Positions 44,683-49,008 of a DNA stretch of 49,008 nucleotides are shown here, piece after piece. Origin of the DNA: Desulfotignum sp. (GTDB lineage: Bacteria; Desulfobacterota; Desulfobacteria; Desulfobacterales; Desulfobacteraceae); the NCBI GenBank assembly GCA_011390615.1, contig JAABSB010000004.1:1-49008 (forward strand). The letters are read 5' to 3'. Below the pieces are notes generated by a model. That model worked only from the letters and a program-made list of their open reading frames with translations, was not told the origin of the DNA and did no database searches. Within the stretch, counting starts at the first letter, position 1; every line of letters begins with the position of its first letter. Made by a program: the position numbers and the translations under genes.

Positions 44683-45765
44683 ATGATTATCGGTCATGGC
44701 GGCAACACAAAAGGGCTGGCAGAAGAGCTTGGGTGTTTGGCAGATGAGATCATCGACATGAGCGCCAACCTCAACCCTTTAGGGCCGCCGGAACGGATCA
44801 AAACCGTTATTATGGAGAATCTGTCAGCCATCCATGCGCTTCCTGAGCCGGACGCAGGTTCCATGACCCGGGGGTTTGCCCGGTTTCACGGTATTGATCC
44901 GGATACCGTGATTGCCGGCAGCGGCACCACCTGGTTTATTTATACCATCCCTAAGGCCCTGGATGCGAAAAACGTTGTGATTTTGGGACCCACCTATTCT
45001 GATTACGCAGATGCCTGTACTATGCAGGGCATTGCCCCTGCCTTTTGCATGGCCAGAGCAGAAGACGGCTTTTTACCTGATCTGGAAGCGGTGTCAGATA
45101 TGGCTGCCAGGGCAGACCTTGTATTTATCTGCAACCCCAACAACCCCACCGGGGTGCTGGTGGAAAAAGAATTCATCACCACCCTGGCGCGCAGGCACCC
45201 TGATGTGTGTTTTGTGGTGGATGAATCCTACCTTCCCTTTGTGGAGGGAGCCGGCGACATTTCCCTGGTACAGGACAGATCATATGACAACCTGCTAGTA
45301 TTGTCCTCCATGTCGAAAATTTTCACCATTCCCGGGCTGCGTACCGGCTTTTTAAGCGGGGCAAAGCCTCTGGTTGACACTGTCATGCATTGTTACCAGC
45401 CCTGGAGTGTCAATGCCCTGGCCCAGGTCGTGATCACAGATATTTTTGATCACCCGGAACAGATCGCGCCTTTTTATGAAAAAACCCGGGCCTATATTGC
45501 CGGGGAAAAAAAGAAATTTCTGGATACGGTGACAGATCTGAAGGGTCTTGTGCCAGTACCCGGCCACACCTGTTTTATCCTGGCAAAACTTCTGTACCAC
45601 ACCGCACCGCTGGTATGCCGGCAGGTGGGTGCAGACCGGATCCTGATCCGGGACTGCAGCAATTTTACCGGCCTTGGCCATCGGTATGTGCGGTTTTCCC
45701 TCAAAGACAGGAAAACCAATACAGCTTTGTTCCGCAGCCTCGAAAAGGCCCTGGCCTGTGGTTGA
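44683..45765 (+). CDS. cobD: Threonine-phosphate decarboxylase-type aminotransferase
   Basis: HGGN, DMSANLNPLGPP, NPNNPTGVLV, SMSKIFTIPGLRTGF. Confidence 0.88.
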   Translation: MIIGHGGNTKGLAEELGCLADEIIDMSANLNPLGPPERIKTVIMENLSAIHALPEPDAGSMTRGFARFHGIDPDTVIAGSGTTWFIYTIPKALDAKNVVILGPTYSDYADACTMQGIAPAFCMARAEDGFLPDLEAVSDMAARADLVFICNPNNPTGVLVEKEFITTLARRHPDVCFVVDESYLPFVEGAGDISLVQDRSYDNLLVLSSMSKIFTIPGLRTGFLSGAKPLVDTVMHCYQPWSVNALAQVVITDIFDHPEQIAPFYEKTRAYIAGEKKKFLDTVTDLKGLVPVPGHTCFILAKLLYHTAPLVCRQVGADRILIRDCSNFTGLGHRYVRFSLKDRKTNTALFRSLEKALACG

Positions 45766-46723
45766 GACTGCCTGGTATATATTTTTCGCCGCCTTTGTTC
45801 TGGATTTTTTTCTGGGTGATCCCCGCAAACTGCCCCATCCAGTGGTATACATAGGCCGGGCCATTGGGTTTTTTGAGCCCCGTTTCCGGCGGTTTGTTAT
45901 CAATCAGTTTATAGCGGGCGTGTTATTTTCTGTTTTTTTGATTGTTTGCACCTATTTTCTGGCCCTGGCCCTGGTGTGGTCAGCCAGCCGGATCCATCTG
46001 TTTTTTGGCCTGGGGGTCCAGGTACTGCTGCTGTTTTACTGTTTTTCCGTCAAAAGCCTGAAAGATGCGGCCCTTGCCGTTGCAAAGCCCCTTGGGGCAA
46101 AAGATCTGCCCACAGCACGGCGCAACCTGTCCTTGATTGTGGGCAGAGAAACCCGGACCCTGGATGAACCGGGCATAACCCGGGCTGCGGTTGAGACGGT
46201 GGCGGAAAATTTTGTGGACGGGTTTTTATCCCCGCTTTTCTGGGCACTGGTGCTGGGGGTGCCTGGTGCTGTGGCCTACAAAATGGTCAACACCCTGGAC
46301 TCCATGGTGGGGTATAACAATGATATTTATGCTTTGTTCGGGCGGGCAGCCGCCCGCATTGATGATGCAGCCAATTTTATTCCGGCCAGACTGGCGGTTT
46401 TCGTGATTGCGGCAGCAGCCGTTTTTGTGCCCGAAGCATCCGGTGCCGGTGCTGTGAAAACCGGATTTTCCCAGGGCCGGCAGCACAAAAGTCCCAATGC
46501 GGGGTTTCCCGAGGCATCCTTTGCCGGTGCTTTGCGCATCCGCCTGGGCGGGCCTGGTATCTACCACGGCAGACAGGTGGACAAACCCTATATTGGCGCT
46601 GCCTTTGATGATCCGCTGATATCTTCCATTGGTTCCGCCTGCCGGCTCATGCAGGCAGCTGCTGTGACAGGGCTGGCAGCCGCTGTTTTCCTGGCTGTGC
46701 TGCTCCAGGCTGCAGGGATGTGA
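45758..46723 (+). CDS. cbiB: Adenosylcobinamide-phosphate synthase
   Basis: DFFLGDPRKLPHPVVYIGRAI, VETVAENFVDGFLSPLFW, KMVNTLDSMVGY. Confidence 0.92.
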   Translation: MVETAWYIFFAAFVLDFFLGDPRKLPHPVVYIGRAIGFFEPRFRRFVINQFIAGVLFSVFLIVCTYFLALALVWSASRIHLFFGLGVQVLLLFYCFSVKSLKDAALAVAKPLGAKDLPTARRNLSLIVGRETRTLDEPGITRAAVETVAENFVDGFLSPLFWALVLGVPGAVAYKMVNTLDSMVGYNNDIYALFGRAAARIDDAANFIPARLAVFVIAAAAVFVPEASGAGAVKTGFSQGRQHKSPNAGFPEASFAGALRIRLGGPGIYHGRQVDKPYIGAAFDDPLISSIGSACRLMQAAAVTGLAAAVFLAVLLQAAGM

Positions 46724-46725
46724 TA

Positions 46726-47529
46726 ATGAAAATGAAGCGGCAGTTCCGCCTGGGCACCACCTCATTCATTTACCCGGACCATATTATTCCCAATGTCCGC
46801 AAAACAGGTGCTTTTTTTGATGAGATCGAACTGCTGGTGTTTGAAAGCATGCCTGTGGCCGTGCTGCCCACCCGCACCCAGATAGCTGAGCTGGCATGCC
46901 TGTCCCGGGATCTGGGTGTGGGGTATAATGTGCATCTGCCCACGGATGTCAGCCTCACTAGCAGTGCGGCAAAAGACCGGCAAAAAGCGGCTGATACCAT
47001 TGCCCGGGTGGTGGAATTGTGTGCACCATTGTCTCCTTCCACCCACACCCTTCATTTGGAAATGGGTTTTCAAAGAGAAAAAAAAGATGTGGCTATCTGG
47101 CAGGCGCGTGCCCTGGACGGCCTGGAACGTCTGGTGCCCCTGCTGCCGGCCCCCGGGGTGATATCCCTGGAAACCCTGGATTATTCTCCTGTTTTGCTGC
47201 AGTCTTTGATACAAACCCATGATCTCACGATCTGTATTGATGCAGGCCACCATTTCCGGTTTGGTTATGATCTGGCACACAGTTTTGCGGTTTTCAGGGA
47301 CCGTCTGGCCCTGGTCCATCTCCATGGTGCTGCCTGTCTGGAAAAAGGGATGAAAGACCATATCAGCCTGGACCATCTGGACCCGCACCAGCTGCAACAG
47401 GTGCGCCGCCTGCTGGCTGACTGTGAAGGAACAGTGAGCTTGGAGGTATTTAACCGTCAGGACCTGAACCGGTCCCTGGCAGTGCTGTCTGACATGTTTA
47501 ATGATATCCCGTCCCATCTGCCGGCTTGA
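46726..47529 (+). CDS. cbiR: CbiR-like cobamide remodelling protein (AP-endonuclease-type TIM barrel)
   Basis: LGTTSFIYPDHIIPNVRKTG, YNVHLPTDV, CIDAGHHFRFG, LVHLHG; located directly after cbiB. Confidence 0.7.
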   Translation: MKMKRQFRLGTTSFIYPDHIIPNVRKTGAFFDEIELLVFESMPVAVLPTRTQIAELACLSRDLGVGYNVHLPTDVSLTSSAAKDRQKAADTIARVVELCAPLSPSTHTLHLEMGFQREKKDVAIWQARALDGLERLVPLLPAPGVISLETLDYSPVLLQSLIQTHDLTICIDAGHHFRFGYDLAHSFAVFRDRLALVHLHGAACLEKGMKDHISLDHLDPHQLQQVRRLLADCEGTVSLEVFNRQDLNRSLAVLSDMFNDIPSHLPA

Positions 47530-47630
47530 ACCATTCCTTTGAAATGTGGTAGGCTTCATTTATATAAAAAAAGTTTATACTGGCAATAACAAGATTTTTT
47601 TGGGATCTGTCAGAAGCAGACCTGTAAAAA

Positions 47631-48743
47631 ATGAACAGGAAACCCACTATGTCGTTGGTGCAGAAAAGAAGAAAAACCCGTCAGATCCGTGTGGGCAATG
47701 TACCTGTGGGATCAGATGCCCCGGTTTCAGTTCAGTCCATGACCAATACCCAGACCCGGGATGTGTCAGCCACTGTCCGCCAGATCAAACGTCTGGAGAC
47801 GGCCGGGTGTGAGATCATCCGGGTGGCGGTGCCGGAAATGGCGGATGCACTGGCCATCCGGCAGATCAAAGAGCAGGTGGCCATTCCCGTGATTGCAGAT
47901 ATCCATTTTGATTACCGGCTGGCCCTGGCTGCTGCTGAATCCGGGGCAGATGCGCTGCGCATCAATCCCGGCAATATCGGGGCGCATCACAAGGTGAAAA
48001 AAGTTGTGGACTGTGCAAAGGCACATGGAATTTCCATCCGCATAGGGGTTAATGCCGGATCCCTGGAAAAAGAGATTGCACAGCGCTTAGGAACCACACC
48101 TGAGGCCATGATGGAAAGCGGCCTGGCAAATATCCGGATGCTGGAAGACCTGGGGTTTTATGATATCAAGGTGTCATTGAAGGCATCGGATGTGGCCCGC
48201 ACCGTGGCAGCCTACCAGTTGCTGGCCCAAAAAACTGAAGTGCCCTTTCATGTGGGAATCACCGAGGCAGGCGGGCTCTATGCCGGTATCACCAAATCCG
48301 CCATCGGTATCGGCATGCTTTTGTCCAAAGGACTCGGGGATACCATCCGGGTTTCTCTGACCCGTGATCCGGTGGAAGAGATCCGCACCGGGTATGAAAT
48401 TCTGCGGGCACTGGGACTGCGGAACAGGGGCCCTGAGATCATTTCTTGCCCCACCTGCGGCCGGTGCCGGATCGATCTGTTTAAAATTGCACAGGATGTA
48501 GAAAAAGCTTTACTTGGGCGTGATTCTCAGATTAAAGTTGCCATTATGGGGTGTGTCGTCAACGGACCGGGCGAAGCAAAGGAAGCGGATATTGGCATTG
48601 CAGGCGCAGACGGCACAGGGATTATATTTAAAAAAGGCAGGGTGTTCAAAAAAGTGCTTCAGGACCAGCTTGTGACACAGCTGCTGTATGAAATAGACAA
48701 AATGACGCAAAATGCGGAGGATGTGAATGGGAGCAAAGAATAA
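47631..48743 (+). CDS. ispG: 4-hydroxy-3-methylbut-2-en-1-yl diphosphate synthase
   Basis: [45 protein letters not shown]. Confidence 0.96.
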   Translation: MNRKPTMSLVQKRRKTRQIRVGNVPVGSDAPVSVQSMTNTQTRDVSATVRQIKRLETAGCEIIRVAVPEMADALAIRQIKEQVAIPVIADIHFDYRLALAAAESGADALRINPGNIGAHHKVKKVVDCAKAHGISIRIGVNAGSLEKEIAQRLGTTPEAMMESGLANIRMLEDLGFYDIKVSLKASDVARTVAAYQLLAQKTEVPFHVGITEAGGLYAGITKSAIGIGMLLSKGLGDTIRVSLTRDPVEEIRTGYEILRALGLRNRGPEIISCPTCGRCRIDLFKIAQDVEKALLGRDSQIKVAIMGCVVNGPGEAKEADIGIAGADGTGIIFKKGRVFKKVLQDQLVTQLLYEIDKMTQNAEDVNGSKE

Positions 48744-49008
48744 AACAGCAATTACCCCCACCCGGGAAGAAGATTATGCCCAGTGGTACCAGGAAATCAT
48801 CAAGGCATCGGATATGGCGGAAAATTCACCGGTCAGGGGGTGTATGGTCATGAAACCCTGGGGATATGCCATCTGGGAGAACATCATGAACCAAATGGAT
48901 GCCCAATTCAAGAAAACCGGGGTTAAAAATGCCTATTTTCCTTTGTTCATCCCGTTGTCCTACCTGGAAAAAGAAGCCGAACATGTGGATGGGTTTGCCA
49001 AAGAATGC
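48727..49008 (+). CDS. proS: Prolyl-tRNA synthetase, 5' part (runs off window)
   Basis: [53 protein letters not shown]... Confidence 0.9.
   Translation, partial: MGAKNKTAITPTREEDYAQWYQEIIKASDMAENSPVRGCMVMKPWGYAIWENIMNQMDAQFKKTGVKNAYFPLFIPLSYLEKEAEHVDGFAKEC

Overview
The window is consistent with a chromosomal segment of an anaerobic Desulfobacteraceae-type sulfate reducer; this taxonomic guess comes from gene content only. Nearly all of it is coding. Main blocks, left to right: a degenerate primase-like remnant; znuC/znuB-type metal ABC genes; a cobamide block (cbiD-cbiA-cbiC, minus strand); an ArsA-like ATPase cluster; cstA; a NupC-like transporter; a GMC oxidoreductase; a pterin-binding methyltransferase coupled to a two-domain DUF1566 protein; gyrB-dnaN; a split RdgC-like pair; PFOR; a two-component/sigma-54 regulator pair followed by a HEAT-like gene and pntAA-pntAB-pntB; M23 and MaoC genes; a Cys-rich small protein with a second kinase/sigma-54 regulator pair; a NifA-like regulator; a cobamide assembly/remodelling operon (cobU, radical SAM, cobS, cobD, cbiB, CbiR-like); ispG; and the 5' end of proS. 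The strongest lead is the transhydrogenase beta subunit, which carries two tandem NADP-type domain III copies. In both copies the KRS motif that normally contacts the NADP 2'-phosphate is replaced by N-[LF]-D. The operon sits behind a good sigma-54 promoter and a 32-bp dyad, directly downstream of a kinase/sigma-54 regulator pair. Other leads are a cbiA with no ATG/GTG/TTG start (ATC sits exactly where Met is expected), three sigma-54 promoters alongside three sigma-54 activators, a Cys-rich tandem-motif protein with a paired 13-bp operator, a split RdgC, and a radical SAM gene inside the cobamide operon. All calls were made by eye from sequence and remembered family motifs; no searches were run.
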